Shown here piece after piece: positions 26,339 through 35,841 of a stretch of 64,000 bases of DNA. Origin of the DNA: Microbacterium sp. 10M-3C3 (lineage in GTDB: Bacteria > Actinomycetota > Actinomycetes > Actinomycetales > Microbacteriaceae). Within the stretch, counting starts at the first letter, position 1, and each line of letters starts with the position of its first letter. Where the stretch lies: positions 3,323,847-3,387,846 of the forward strand of contig NZ_CP034245.1 of the NCBI RefSeq assembly GCF_003931875.1, written 5' to 3'. The notes under the pieces are model-generated. The model saw only the letters and a list, made by a program, of their open reading frames with translations. It was not told the DNA's origin and made no database searches. The position numbers and the translations under genes were made by a program.

Positions 26339-26382
26339 CGCCGGACGGAGCGGCCCCGCCCTGCGCAGCGAAGGAGCCACAC

Positions 26383-27288
26383 ATCGACGAGCATCGCGCC
26401 CCGGCCGCCGGCGGCGCCGTCCCGGCGCGCACGACATGGCGCGCCACGCTCGCTCGCCTCGTCCACATCTCGCGACCCGTGCTGTGGATCAACACGATCG
26501 GCACCGGCATGCTCGGGATGTGGCTCACGGGGCGCCTGCTGGATGCCGCGGCGATTCCGCTCCTGCTCTGGCTGACCCTGCCGTTCAACCTCCTCATCTA
26601 CGGCGTGAACGACATCTTCGACCAGGAGACCGACGCGCTGAACCCGCGCAAGGGCACGATCGAGGGCGCCCGCATCGCACCGCGCGAGGTGCGGACGATC
26701 GTGCGGGCTGTGGCGGTGACGAACGTGCCGTTCCTCGTGTGGTTCCTCGTCGCCTACCCGCTGGCCGCCAACGCGCTCGTGCTTCTCTACACGGCCGTGT
26801 TCGTCTTCTACTCCGCACCGCCGCTGCGCTTCAAGCAGCGTCCCTTCCTCGACTCGCTCAGCAACGCCGCCTACGGCCTGCCGCTGCTGATCGTGCCGGT
26901 GGCCATCGGCGCCCCGCCGGTATGGCCGGCGGTGGCCGGCCTGCTCGTGTGGAGCGTCGCCAAGCACGCGTACGACGCGGTGCAGGACATCGACGAAGAC
27001 CGTGCGGCGGGCATCATGACCACCGCCGTGCTGCTCGGCCCCCGCGGGACGGCCCTGTGGAGCGGCGCGTGGTGGCTCGCGGCGACGGTCCTGTTCGCGC
27101 TCGTCAGCGTGCCCGTCGCGCTCGTCAACCTCGTCATCGCGGGCGTCCTCATCGGATGCCTCCTGATGCGCCCGACCCCGGCGACGGGCCGGCGTCTCTA
27201 CCCCGTATCCATCGCCTTCCCGTACGTCGCCGGGTCTCTCGCGAGCGGCCTCCAGCTGACGAAGATGTTCTTCGAGGCCACCGGATGA
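26383..27288 (+). CDS. UbiA-family prenyltransferase (lycopene elongase-like), probable ATC start
   Basis: About 301 residues and eight to nine membrane helices. The first Asp-rich motif NDIFDQETDALNPRKG and the second DAVQDIDED bind the Mg-prenyl diphosphate. It resembles the lycopene elongases that make C50 carotenoids in haloarchaea and actinobacteria. No ATG, GTG or TTG lies in frame between the promoter region and a GTG inside the first helix. A strong AAGGAG (26371-26376) stands 6 bp before an ATC codon, which I take as the start. The stop overlaps the next gene (ATGA). Confidence 0.8.
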   Translation: MDEHRAPAAGGAVPARTTWRATLARLVHISRPVLWINTIGTGMLGMWLTGRLLDAAAIPLLLWLTLPFNLLIYGVNDIFDQETDALNPRKGTIEGARIAPREVRTIVRAVAVTNVPFLVWFLVAYPLAANALVLLYTAVFVFYSAPPLRFKQRPFLDSLSNAAYGLPLLIVPVAIGAPPVWPAVAGLLVWSVAKHAYDAVQDIDEDRAAGIMTTAVLLGPRGTALWSGAWWLAATVLFALVSVPVALVNLVIAGVLIGCLLMRPTPATGRRLYPVSIAFPYVAGSLASGLQLTKMFFEATG

Positions 27289-28679
27289 GTCGCATCGTCG
27301 TCGTGGGCGCGGGGCTCGGCGGCCTCGCCGCATCCGCGCTTCTCGCCCATGCCGGTCACGACGTGACCCTGCTCGAGCGGTCCGCGTCGGTGGGTGGCAA
27401 GAGCCGGCGGCTCGAGGTCGACGGCCAGCGCATCGACTCCGGTCCCTCGCTCGTGACGTTCCCGGGGGTGTGGGAGGAGCTGCGGCGGCGCCTCGGGGTG
27501 GCGGCGGACGCCGGGCGGCTCGACTTCGAACGCCTCCCCGAGGTGGGGCGCTACTACTTCGCCGGCGAAGAGGTCACCCTCCCGGTGCCGCCGGGCCACC
27601 GGTGGCACGCGGCGTGGCAGCGGTTCAGCGAGCTCCATGCGCCGCTCGCCGACGATGTCACCTCCCTGCTCGTCGCCGACCCGCTCGACCGCCGCTCGCT
27701 GCCGGCGCTGCGGCGACTGCTCGCCGTGTACGGCACACGTCTGAGCACCCGCGCGTACCTCGACAGTCTCCCGTGGCTTCCCGACGGCCTGCGCGAGATC
27801 ATCGCGATCCACACGCTCAACGCCGGTGTCGCGCCCGCGCGCACCCCCGCGCTGTACGCGAGCATGCCCGCGATCATGGCCGCCTCGGGCGTGTGGGTGC
27901 CGCGCGGCGGTGTCTACGAGATCCCGCTCGCGCTCGAGCGGATGGCGGATGCGGCGGGGGTCGTCATCCGGACCGGACAGACCGTCACCCGCATCGAGCG
28001 CGGACGCGTGCTCACGCTGGACGGATCCTTCGCCGCGGATGTGGTCGTGGCCGGCCTCGACGCAGACCGCGTGACCGCGCTGCTGGGCGGCTGCTCACGT
28101 CCAGCCCGCGCCCTCTCGTGCTCGGCGGTGGCCATCTACGGAGCGCTCCGCGAACCGCTGCCGGAGTCGATCGCGGCTCACAGTGTGATTCTGCCGACGC
28201 GACCCGACGCGCTGCATCGCAGTCTCGCCGCGGGCGACGACCCGGCCGAGACGATGGCGTTCGTCAACCTGTACCGGGCGGGGCAGGTGTACCCGAACGA
28301 GCGGAGCACCCTCGCGGTGCTGCTCACCGCGCCGGCTGACGGCTCGGCGTACACCCTCGAGCACCCGTTCGTGCGCCGCGAGGTCGAGCGCATCTCGCGG
28401 GCGATGGGCCTCCACAGGCCCCTCACCGAGGCGATGTCGGGTGCGACGGTCCTCGATCCGCGGTACTTCGGCACGTTCGGCGAAGCGCACGGCGCCCTCT
28501 ACGGCGCGGCGCGGCCGCTCTGGATGAGCGGGCCGCTCCACCGCCCCGCGCAGCACGACCTCCGCCGGCCGTGGCTCTACCGGGTCGGCGCATCCGTGCA
28601 CCCGGGCGGTGGCATTCCCGCCGTCCTCGGCGGCGCGATGATGGTCGCGGCGAAGCTGCTGCGCCGCCACCCCGCCTAG
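27285..28679 (+). CDS. carotenoid desaturase/oxidoreductase, CrtI/CrtD family
   Basis: 464 residues. FAD-binding dinucleotide motif VVVGAGLGGLAASALLAHAG at the N-terminus, GGKSRRLEVDGQRIDSGPSL characteristic of CrtI/CrtD, and the C-terminal VHPGGGIPAVLGGAMM that closes the FAD site. It introduces double bonds into a carotenoid chain. Translational coupling to the UbiA gene suggests that elongation and desaturation of C50 carotenoids (bacterioruberin-like) are linked, but no crtE, crtB or cyclase gene is within view. Confidence 0.85.
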   Translation: MSRIVVVGAGLGGLAASALLAHAGHDVTLLERSASVGGKSRRLEVDGQRIDSGPSLVTFPGVWEELRRRLGVAADAGRLDFERLPEVGRYYFAGEEVTLPVPPGHRWHAAWQRFSELHAPLADDVTSLLVADPLDRRSLPALRRLLAVYGTRLSTRAYLDSLPWLPDGLREIIAIHTLNAGVAPARTPALYASMPAIMAASGVWVPRGGVYEIPLALERMADAAGVVIRTGQTVTRIERGRVLTLDGSFAADVVVAGLDADRVTALLGGCSRPARALSCSAVAIYGALREPLPESIAAHSVILPTRPDALHRSLAAGDDPAETMAFVNLYRAGQVYPNERSTLAVLLTAPADGSAYTLEHPFVRREVERISRAMGLHRPLTEAMSGATVLDPRYFGTFGEAHGALYGAARPLWMSGPLHRPAQHDLRRPWLYRVGASVHPGGGIPAVLGGAMMVAAKLLRRHPA

Positions 28680-28770
28680 CCGACAGGTCGACCGAATTGC
28701 GCATTCCCCCGGTGCAGAAAACGCACTCGTGAAGACGAACCGTAAAGTCCGGATGCGGCTTTGGTAGACA

Positions 28771-28920
28771 GATGCGAAGCATCGACCGCCATGGCATCTC
28801 TCAGCCCCGGGCTCCGCGTTTCCGCAACGCGAGACGGGCGCTTCTTCGCAAGCGCCCCGGAGTGCCCGTCGATATCGACGGCGCTCTCGGTGCGGGTGGG
28901 TCCCCCAGCCCACCCGCACC
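28771..28920 (+). ncRNA. candidate structured RNA: run of perfect hairpins
   Basis: No gene occupies 28680-28975. In it, perfect hairpins follow each other: GATGC-GAA-GCATC (28771-28783), CGCGTT-TCCGC-AACGCG (28815-28831), GGGCGCTT-CTTCGC-AAGCGCCC (28836-28857), a 12 bp self-complementary GTCGATATCGAC (28868-28879) and a 12 bp stem at 28889-28920. This density is more than expected by chance even in GC-rich DNA. Strand is uncertain; plus is favoured by TTT after the last stem. Confidence 0.4.
28889..28920. terminator. strong hairpin between carotenoid pair and dnaB
   Basis: GGTGCGGGTGGG pairs perfectly with CCCACCCGCACC around the loop TCCCCCAG. It is followed by TTTCCC on the plus strand. 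It separates the convergent crtD-like and dnaB genes and should stop transcription from the left. The C-rich loop is reminiscent of actinobacterial 6C RNA, but only one such loop is present. Confidence 0.65.
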
Positions 28921-28975
28921 TTTCCCGTGGCATGGTTGTCCCGTCGCGAGCCGGGGTGAGAACGGTCGTCCGCCG

Positions 28976-30349
<1,374 letters not shown>

Positions 30350-30545
30350 AGGCTCTCCTTTTCGGGTCGGGTGCACCGCGCTCCGCGCACGTGGGAGCGC
30401 GCCGATGAGGGGACCGACGGATGCGTCTCCACACCGTGCATGAATGACAGCACGGACCCCCGACACGCACCGACGCGTTCCGGGTACCGGCTCGAGATGG
30501 GCTGCACCCACGGTATGGAGGGAGTTCCCAGGCTGCAACTGTGCC

Positions 30546-30744
30546 TGTGGATAACTCTGTGGAGGGTCTGCGCGAAACGCCGTTCAGCTTGTGCATAACG
30601 GCTGTGGAGAACTCACGACACGCCCAGATGAGAAAACGCTTATCTGAGTTTTCATCAGGCCTTTTGCTGTCCACAATCATCCACTTGTGCGCTGATTGAA
30701 GTGGGGGTTGAAGGTTGACAAACGCGCGGCGGTGCTTGTGCACA
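30546..30744. promoter_or_regulatory. cluster of DnaA-box-like sites upstream of dnaB
   Basis: The gene-free stretch 30350-30885 is AT-rich for this genome. It contains a perfect DnaA box TGTGGATAA (30546-30554) and single-mismatch or near boxes TGTGCATAA (30590-30598), TGTGGAGAA (30603-30611), CTGTCCACA (30667-30675) and TTGTGCACA (30736-30744). An inverted repeat GATGAGAAAAC / GTTTTCATC lies at 30628-30657. It may control dnaB or titrate DnaA. Confidence 0.6.
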
Positions 30745-30885
30745 ACATTGGGGAGAGCGCGAACCGCTGCCAGAACAAGCAATTGGTTGTCAACACCTCT
30801 TGAAAATTTGCTATGCGCGTCGTAACGTGCATCGCATCTGGATATCCGGTCCAGTGAACGCTTCACGGGCGTCAGGGGTGAGATC

Positions 30886-31965
30886 GTGGAAGCAGTGCAG
30901 CGCCGCCGGCGGGTTCGTCCCGCGCGCCTGCTGCTGCTCGCGGGCATCGGCGGGATCGCCTGGGCCGCGTTCACGGTCCTGTCCGCCCCGGTGGCCGCAT
31001 CCGCGGACGACGGCTCGAGCCAGGGCTCCGGTCTGCTGGGCGTCGTCTCCTCGACGGTGTCGGGCGTCGGTGACACCGTCGGCTCGGTCGTGGGCGCGGT
31101 CGACAGCACGGTGCACACGGTGACCGCCGCGGTCGCGCCCGCTGTCGAGCCCGTCGTGGCGCCGGTTCCGGCACCCGTCGTCGCGCCGGCCGCGCCCGTC
31201 GTCGCGGCTGTTCCACAGACGGTGACCACTGTCGTCGCTGCGGTCGACTCCGCCGCGACCGCGGCCGTCGACGCCGTCCTCGAGACGGCCGGATCCGCAG
31301 TCGAAGGCGCACCCGTCGGTGCCGTCGTCGAGCCCGTCGCGGATGCGGTGACAGCCGTCCCGGTTGTCGGCGGCATCGTCGCGGACACCGGCGTCGTCCA
31401 GCTGCTCACCGGAACGGCCGACTCTCTCGACCACGCGCTCACGACGATCGTCGGCACTCCGACGCCGACCGGTGGCATCCTCCCGCTTCCTCCCGTCACG
31501 GCGGTCGACCCCATCGTCGACGCGCTGACCCCCACAACCACGCCGGCCCTCCCGTCGATCCCCGGAATTCCCGGCCTGCCAGGCCTTCTCCCTGGCCTCG
31601 ATGGGCTCGTCACGGTGCCTTCCGGGCCCGGGACGACGGGAGCCGGCGCCCTCTCGTCGGCGCCGGATGAGGCGAGGGGCGCGCTCTGGCGTGCCGGGGG
31701 TGACGCCGCATCCGGCGCCGCGGCTGCTTCCGCGGCGATCTCGGGCGGCGCGCTCGCGGGCCAGGACTCCGCCTGGGGTGCCACGCCGGCCGCCCCGGGA
31801 TCGGCGGGAACGTCCGCGTCCGGCAACGGCGCCGGAAGCGGATCCGCCGCTCTCGGGCACGAAGACTCCCACACCTCGGCGCTGGGCCCCATCGGCTCCG
31901 CCGTCCTCGTCGACGACGCGCTTCCGGGCGCTCCCGTCTACGACACCGACGTCGCTCCTGACTGA
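30886..31965 (+). CDS. secreted Ala/Val/Pro-rich protein of unknown function
   Basis: 359 residues. A basic N-terminus and hydrophobic core (LLLLAGIGGIAWAAFTVLSAPVAASA) form a signal peptide or anchor. The rest is a low-complexity extracellular chain rich in A, V, P, T and G with VVAPVPAPVVAPAAPVVA and IPGIPGLPGLLPGLDG. No enzyme motif or sortase signal. Starts at GTG 100 bp upstream of the chaplin-like gene's start region and is probably co-expressed with it as a surface component. Confidence 0.7.
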   Translation: MEAVQRRRRVRPARLLLLAGIGGIAWAAFTVLSAPVAASADDGSSQGSGLLGVVSSTVSGVGDTVGSVVGAVDSTVHTVTAAVAPAVEPVVAPVPAPVVAPAAPVVAAVPQTVTTVVAAVDSAATAAVDAVLETAGSAVEGAPVGAVVEPVADAVTAVPVVGGIVADTGVVQLLTGTADSLDHALTTIVGTPTPTGGILPLPPVTAVDPIVDALTPTTTPALPSIPGIPGLPGLLPGLDGLVTVPSGPGTTGAGALSSAPDEARGALWRAGGDAASGAAAASAAISGGALAGQDSAWGATPAAPGSAGTSASGNGAGSGSAALGHEDSHTSALGPIGSAVLVDDALPGAPVYDTDVAPD

Positions 31966-32065
31966 GTGAGGGTCGCGTCGCGTTCCATCGCGACAGACGA
32001 CCGTCGGCGCGCATCCGCGCGCCGTCATGACCACTCATTCACTTTCAGATTTTCAGGAGCTCATG

Positions 32066-33709
32066 ATGCGTACATTCATGAAGAGGGCGCTCCTCGGAGC
32101 GCTGGTCGGGGGCGGCATCGCCGTCCTCGGCGCAGGGGTCGCACAGGCGGCCGAGACATCCGGGAACGACGGACTGCTGTCGGGCACGCAGGGAATCGTG
32201 TCCGTCGACCTGCCGGTGACGGTGTCGGGCAACAGCATCTCCGTCATCGGCGACTCGTCGAGCAGCGGCGCGGAGACCTCCGCGCCGGCACCGGCGGCGG
32301 CACCCGCCCCGGCGACGACGAGCGGTGACGACGGCGCCGCATCCGGCGGCCAGGCGCTGGTGAGCGTCGCGGTCCCCGTGACAGTGTCGGGCAACGGCAT
32401 CTCGGTCGTCGGAGACAGCACGTCGGACGGTGCGGACACCGCAGCCGCGCCGGCACCCGCCCCCGCCGCAGCGCCGGCGGGGACGTCGGGCGACGACAGC
32501 GTCCTGGGCGGCACCCAGGGTGTCATCGACGTCGCCGTGCCGGTCACCGTGTCGGGCAATGCCATCTCCGTCCTCGGCGACGCCGAGACGACGGATGCGG
32601 CGACCACCACCGGCACCGGCACCTCCGGCGGATCGACCGGCGGCGCGATGACGTCGGGCGACGACGCGATCGCGGGCGGCACGCAGGTGCAGGCGCCCGT
32701 GTCCGCGCCGGTCACCGTCGGCGGCAACGCGATCTCGGTCATCGGCGACAGCTCGACCGACGGCGCCGAGACCACGGTCGCAGGCGGCGGCTCGGGCACC
32801 GGCTCGGGTGCGAGCACGACCGGCGACGACGGCATCCTCGGCGGCACCCAGGTCGCCGCCCCGGTCACCGCGCCGGTGACCGTCGGCGGCAACGCGATCT
32901 CCGGCCTCGGCGACGCCACCACCGCCGACCCGGCCACCGGCGTTACCGGCACCACGGGCTCGAGCACCGGCTCGGGCGCGAGCACGACCGGCGACGACGG
33001 CATCCTCGGCGGCACGCAGGTCGTCGCCCCGATCACCGCGCCCATCACGGGCGGCGGCAACGCCGTCTCGGGCATCGGCGACGCCACCACCGACGGCGCC
33101 ACCACCGGCGTCTCCGGCGGCACCGCGGGCGGCTCGGGCTCCGGCTCGGCCACGAGCGGCGACGACGGCATCCTCGGCGGCACGCAGGTCGTCGCCCCGA
33201 TCACCGCGCCCATCACGGGCGGTGGCAACGCCGTCTCCGTGATCGGCGACAGCACCTCGACGGACGCGACCACCGCGGTCACGCCCGGCGCGGGCACCGG
33301 CACGCCGGTCACCAGCGGTAACGGCAGCGTCGGCGGCGGCACGCAGATCGTGCTTCCGATCGGGGTCCCGGTGACGGTCGGCGGCAACGCCGTGTGCGTC
33401 GTCGGCGACTGCACCACGGGCGGTTCGACGACCGTGGTCACGCCCACGACGCCGACGACCCCGACTACGCCCACGACGCCGACGACCCCGACGACTCCGA
33501 CCACCCCGACGGACCCCACGGGCCCGACGACCCCCGGTGACTCGGACGGCGGTTCGGCGATCGGCGCTCCGGTGGCCCTCGGCTCCGCGGCCGCGACCGC
33601 GCGGCTGGCCGCCACGGGCGGCGAGCTGCCCTGGTTCGCGACGCTCGCGGGTCTGCTGCTCCTCGTCGGCGGCGGGGTGATCATCGCCCTGCGTCGCCGG
33701 ACGGCGTGA
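32066..33709 (+). CDS. wall-anchored surface protein with eight chaplin-like repeats
   Basis: 547 residues. Signal peptide 1-28 (cleavage after AQA). Eight repeats of about 31 residues at 33, 87, 142, 198, 253, 309, 365 and 418 follow the pattern GDDGxxxGTQ-V-x2-PV-x2-PVTVGGNAISVIGD, which matches the chaplin (DUF320) core of Streptomyces. A TPTTPTTP wall-spanning stretch (459-490), sortase signal LAATG (514-518), membrane helix (522-541) and RRR tail follow. Only the last repeat has cysteines (C444, C449). ATG chosen because AGGAG lies 6 bp upstream. Likely forms an amphipathic coat. Confidence 0.8.
   Translation: MRTFMKRALLGALVGGGIAVLGAGVAQAAETSGNDGLLSGTQGIVSVDLPVTVSGNSISVIGDSSSSGAETSAPAPAAAPAPATTSGDDGAASGGQALVSVAVPVTVSGNGISVVGDSTSDGADTAAAPAPAPAAAPAGTSGDDSVLGGTQGVIDVAVPVTVSGNAISVLGDAETTDAATTTGTGTSGGSTGGAMTSGDDAIAGGTQVQAPVSAPVTVGGNAISVIGDSSTDGAETTVAGGGSGTGSGASTTGDDGILGGTQVAAPVTAPVTVGGNAISGLGDATTADPATGVTGTTGSSTGSGASTTGDDGILGGTQVVAPITAPITGGGNAVSGIGDATTDGATTGVSGGTAGGSGSGSATSGDDGILGGTQVVAPITAPITGGGNAVSVIGDSTSTDATTAVTPGAGTGTPVTSGNGSVGGGTQIVLPIGVPVTVGGNAVCVVGDCTTGGSTTVVTPTTPTTPTTPTTPTTPTTPTTPTDPTGPTTPGDSDGGSAIGAPVALGSAAATARLAATGGELPWFATLAGLLLLVGGGVIIALRRRTA
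32160..33425 (+). repeat. DNA encoding the chaplin-like repeats
   Basis: Eight approximately 165 bp units (repeat plus linker). Units 5 to 7 are nearly identical at the nucleotide level (GGCGACGACGGCATCCTCGG in each), which points to recent tandem duplication within the gene. Confidence 0.8.
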
Positions 33710-33814
33710 GCGATCCCGGCTCCGCGGCGATCCCCAACCGTCGCGGCGCCGGGACACTCCGGTGAGACCGGCTCCCCCAGAGCCGGGAGGTTCCCCAGAC
33801 CGACGCCGGAAACA

Positions 33815-33850
33815 CGGATGCCGCGGACCCCAGTGGGTCCGCGGCATCCG
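33815..33850. terminator. bidirectional hairpin between chaplin-like gene and rplI
   Basis: A perfect 16 bp stem, CGGATGCCGCGGACCC with GGGTCCGCGGCATCCG, around the loop CAGT. It lies between convergent genes. There is no T-run on either side, as is common for actinobacterial terminators. Confidence 0.75.
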
Positions 33851-33867
33851 CTCACGCCGTCGCGAGG

Positions 33868-34320
33868 TTACTTCGCGGCGACCACCTGCAGCGTGATCAC
33901 GGCGGTGACGTCGTCACGCAGGCGAACAGTCGCCTCGTGCTCGCCCACGGCCTTGATCGGCGAGGTGATGTGGATCTTGCGCTTGTCGAGGTCGCCGAAA
34001 CCGGCGGCCTTGACGGCGTCGGCCACGTCGCCCGTCTTGACCGAACCGAACAGACGGCCCTCGTTGCCGGCCTTGACCGACAGCTTGACCTTGTTCGACT
34101 CGAGGGTGTTCTTCAGGGCCACGGCCTCTTCGTGGTCGTGGATCGCGCGGGACTCGCGGGCCGCGCGGATCGACGCGACCTGCTTCTCGCCGCCACGGGA
34201 CCACGCCACCGCGAAGCCCTGGGGGATGAGGTAGTTGCGGGCGTACCCGTTCTTGACCTCGACCACGTCACCGGCGCTTCCGAGCCCGGCGACCTCATTC
34301 GTGAGAATCAGCTTTGCCAT
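33868..34320 (-). CDS. rplI: 50S ribosomal protein L9
   Basis: 150 residues, full length. N-terminal [20 protein letters not shown] and [11 protein letters not shown], connecting helix and C-terminal domain are all present. Binds 23S rRNA near the L1 stalk. Last gene of the rpsF-ssb-rpsR-rplI operon, 11 bp after rpsR. Confidence 0.98.
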   Translation of the reverse strand: MAKLILTNEVAGLGSAGDVVEVKNGYARNYLIPQGFAVAWSRGGEKQVASIRAARESRAIHDHEEAVALKNTLESNKVKLSVKAGNEGRLFGSVKTGDVADAVKAAGFGDLDKRKIHITSPIKAVGEHEATVRLRDDVTAVITLQVVAAK

Positions 34321-34331
34321 GCGCGTGCTCC

Positions 34332-34586
34332 TTAGCGGCCGGCGCCGGAGTAGGGCAGGAGCGCCATCTCGCGCGCGTTCTTGATCGCGCGAGCGATGAG
34401 GCGCTGCTCCTGCACCGAGACACCGGTGATACGACGGGCGCGGATCTTGCCGCGCTCCGAGATGAACTTGCGGAGGGTCGCGACGTCCTTGTAGTCGATG
34501 ACGCCGACGCGGATCGCCTTCGCGGGGGCGGCGTTCTTCGCGCCCTTCCGCGGCTTCCGGCGATCGCCGGTGGCCTTTCCAGCCAT
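34332..34586 (-). CDS. rpsR: 30S ribosomal protein S18
   Basis: 84 residues. Core [29 protein letters not shown] is typical of S18, which pairs with S6 on the 30S platform. No CxxC zinc motif (C-minus paralogue type). Third in the operon after ssb. Confidence 0.98.
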   Translation of the reverse strand: MAGKATGDRRKPRKGAKNAAPAKAIRVGVIDYKDVATLRKFISERGKIRARRITGVSVQEQRLIARAIKNAREMALLPYSGAGR

Positions 34587-34667
34587 GTTTCCTTCTTTCG
34601 TACGAGATCGGATGCAGCGCCTACGCGGTGGGCGTCAGCATCCGGAAGTGGAATCCGAGCCGCAGGC

Positions 34668-35168
34668 TCAGAAGGGGGTGTCGTCTCCGTAGGAGCCGGG
34701 CGTGGACCACGCGTCGCCGCCGCCCGAGGAGGACCCGGGGGTCGACCACGGCTCGTCGGCGACCTGCGCCTGCTGGCGGGGCTGTCCGCCGCCGCCACCC
34801 GAGCTCGCGGCGCGCGTCACCTGTGCGGTGGCGTAGCGCAGCGACGGGCCGATCTCGTCGACCTCCAGCTCGATCGCGGTGCGGTTGTTGCCCTCACGGT
34901 CCTGGTAGGAGCGCTGCTTGAGGCGACCGGTCGCGATGACGCGGGCACCCTTCGTCAGCGAGCCGGCCACGTGCTCGGCGAAGTCGCGCCACACCGAGGC
35001 GCGCAGGAAGAGCGCCTCGCCGTCCTTCCACTCGTTCGCCTGACGGTCGAACGTGCGGGGCGTGGATGCGATGGTGAAGTTCGCCACCGGCAGCCCGTTC
35101 TGCGTGTAGCGCAGCTCGGGGTCGGCCGTCAGGTTGCCCACGACGGTGATGACGGTCTCGCCGGCCAT
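34668..35168 (-). CDS. ssb: single-stranded DNA-binding protein
   Basis: 166 residues. OB-fold [22 protein letters not shown] with [19 protein letters not shown], then a Gly/Gln-rich linker and the acidic tip GSYGDDTPF that binds partner proteins. Start overlaps the rpsF stop by one base (TGATG), so it is translationally coupled. Confidence 0.97.
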   Translation of the reverse strand: MAGETVITVVGNLTADPELRYTQNGLPVANFTIASTPRTFDRQANEWKDGEALFLRASVWRDFAEHVAGSLTKGARVIATGRLKQRSYQDREGNNRTAIELEVDEIGPSLRYATAQVTRAASSGGGGGQPRQQAQVADEPWSTPGSSSGGGDAWSTPGSYGDDTPF

Positions 35169-35554
35169 CAGGAGTCCTTCTTGGCCGTCCGGGTCTCGGG
35201 CACGGACGCCTTGCGGGCGGCCTTGGCCTCCTTGCGCTGCGCCTCGGCGGCGACCTGCGCGATGGCCTCCTCGGCGCGGAGGACCTTGGTGCGCATGATC
35301 TGCTCGTTCAGCTTGAGCTGACGGTCGAGCTCCTGCGTGGCCTCGCTGGACGCCGTGAAGTTGACGACGGCGTAGATGCCCTCGTTCTTCTTCTTGATCT
35401 CGTAGGCCAGACGGCGGCGGCCCCAGATGTCGACGTTGTCGATGGTGCCCCCATCGGTCGTGATGACCTTGAGGAAACCGTCGAGCTTCGGAGCGACCTG
35501 GCGCTCGTCGACCTCGGGGTCGAAGATGACCATGAGTTCGTACTGGTGCGTCAC
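35168..35554 (-). CDS. rpsF: 30S ribosomal protein S6
   Basis: 128 residues. [18 protein letters not shown] and [16 protein letters not shown] are S6 hallmarks; the Lys/Ala-rich tail [22 protein letters not shown] is an actinobacterial extension. GTG start with AAGGAGG 6 bp before. First gene of the operon. Confidence 0.97.
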   Translation of the reverse strand: MTHQYELMVIFDPEVDERQVAPKLDGFLKVITTDGGTIDNVDIWGRRRLAYEIKKKNEGIYAVVNFTASSEATQELDRQLKLNEQIMRTKVLRAEEAIAQVAAEAQRKEAKAARKASVPETRTAKKDS

Positions 35555-35666
35555 TAACCCACCTCCTTCGGACTAGAACGGCTGCCGGGCATTTCCCGTC
35601 AGCAGGAGGGTGTGTTGCACGTCGTCCGCGCGGATGCGCACTGGGGCGCGGCCGGACAACCTTCAC

Positions 35667-35672
35667 AGTGTA
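35667..35672 (-). promoter_or_regulatory. candidate -10 element of the rpsF operon
   Basis: Read leftward the hexamer is TACACT, about 110 bases upstream of rpsF. The long leader could hold an S6:S18 autoregulatory element, but I could not fold it with confidence. The rest of 35555-35841 shows no gene. Confidence 0.4.
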
Positions 35673-35841
35673 TCGGATGCGGCGTGCGCCCCGCGAGCCG
35701 GCCGGATCCACGTCTACTGCATCCGGTGAAACCACACCCGTCCGCCGCCGAACTCTCACCCGCCGCCGCGCCGACGAGGTGGTTCGGGCGGATCGGGTGG
35801 GTTCACTGGGCGGGCCGGCGCCCGGTCGGTAGCGTGGCGGC

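Noticed and set aside
28889..28920. 6C RNA
   Set aside because: 6C RNA needs two stem-loops with C-rich loops; I see only one, and the genomic neighbours differ from the known context.
30546..30744. DnaA-box cluster as the chromosomal origin
   Set aside because: Gene order at the right edge (rpmH, rnpA, yidC, parAB) places the true origin next to dnaA beyond 64 kb, and dnaA/dnaN are absent here.
32160..33425. Regular repeats as a CRISPR array
   Set aside because: The repeats are in frame, encode a signal-peptide-bearing protein, and spacer lengths correspond to coding linkers; no cas genes are present.
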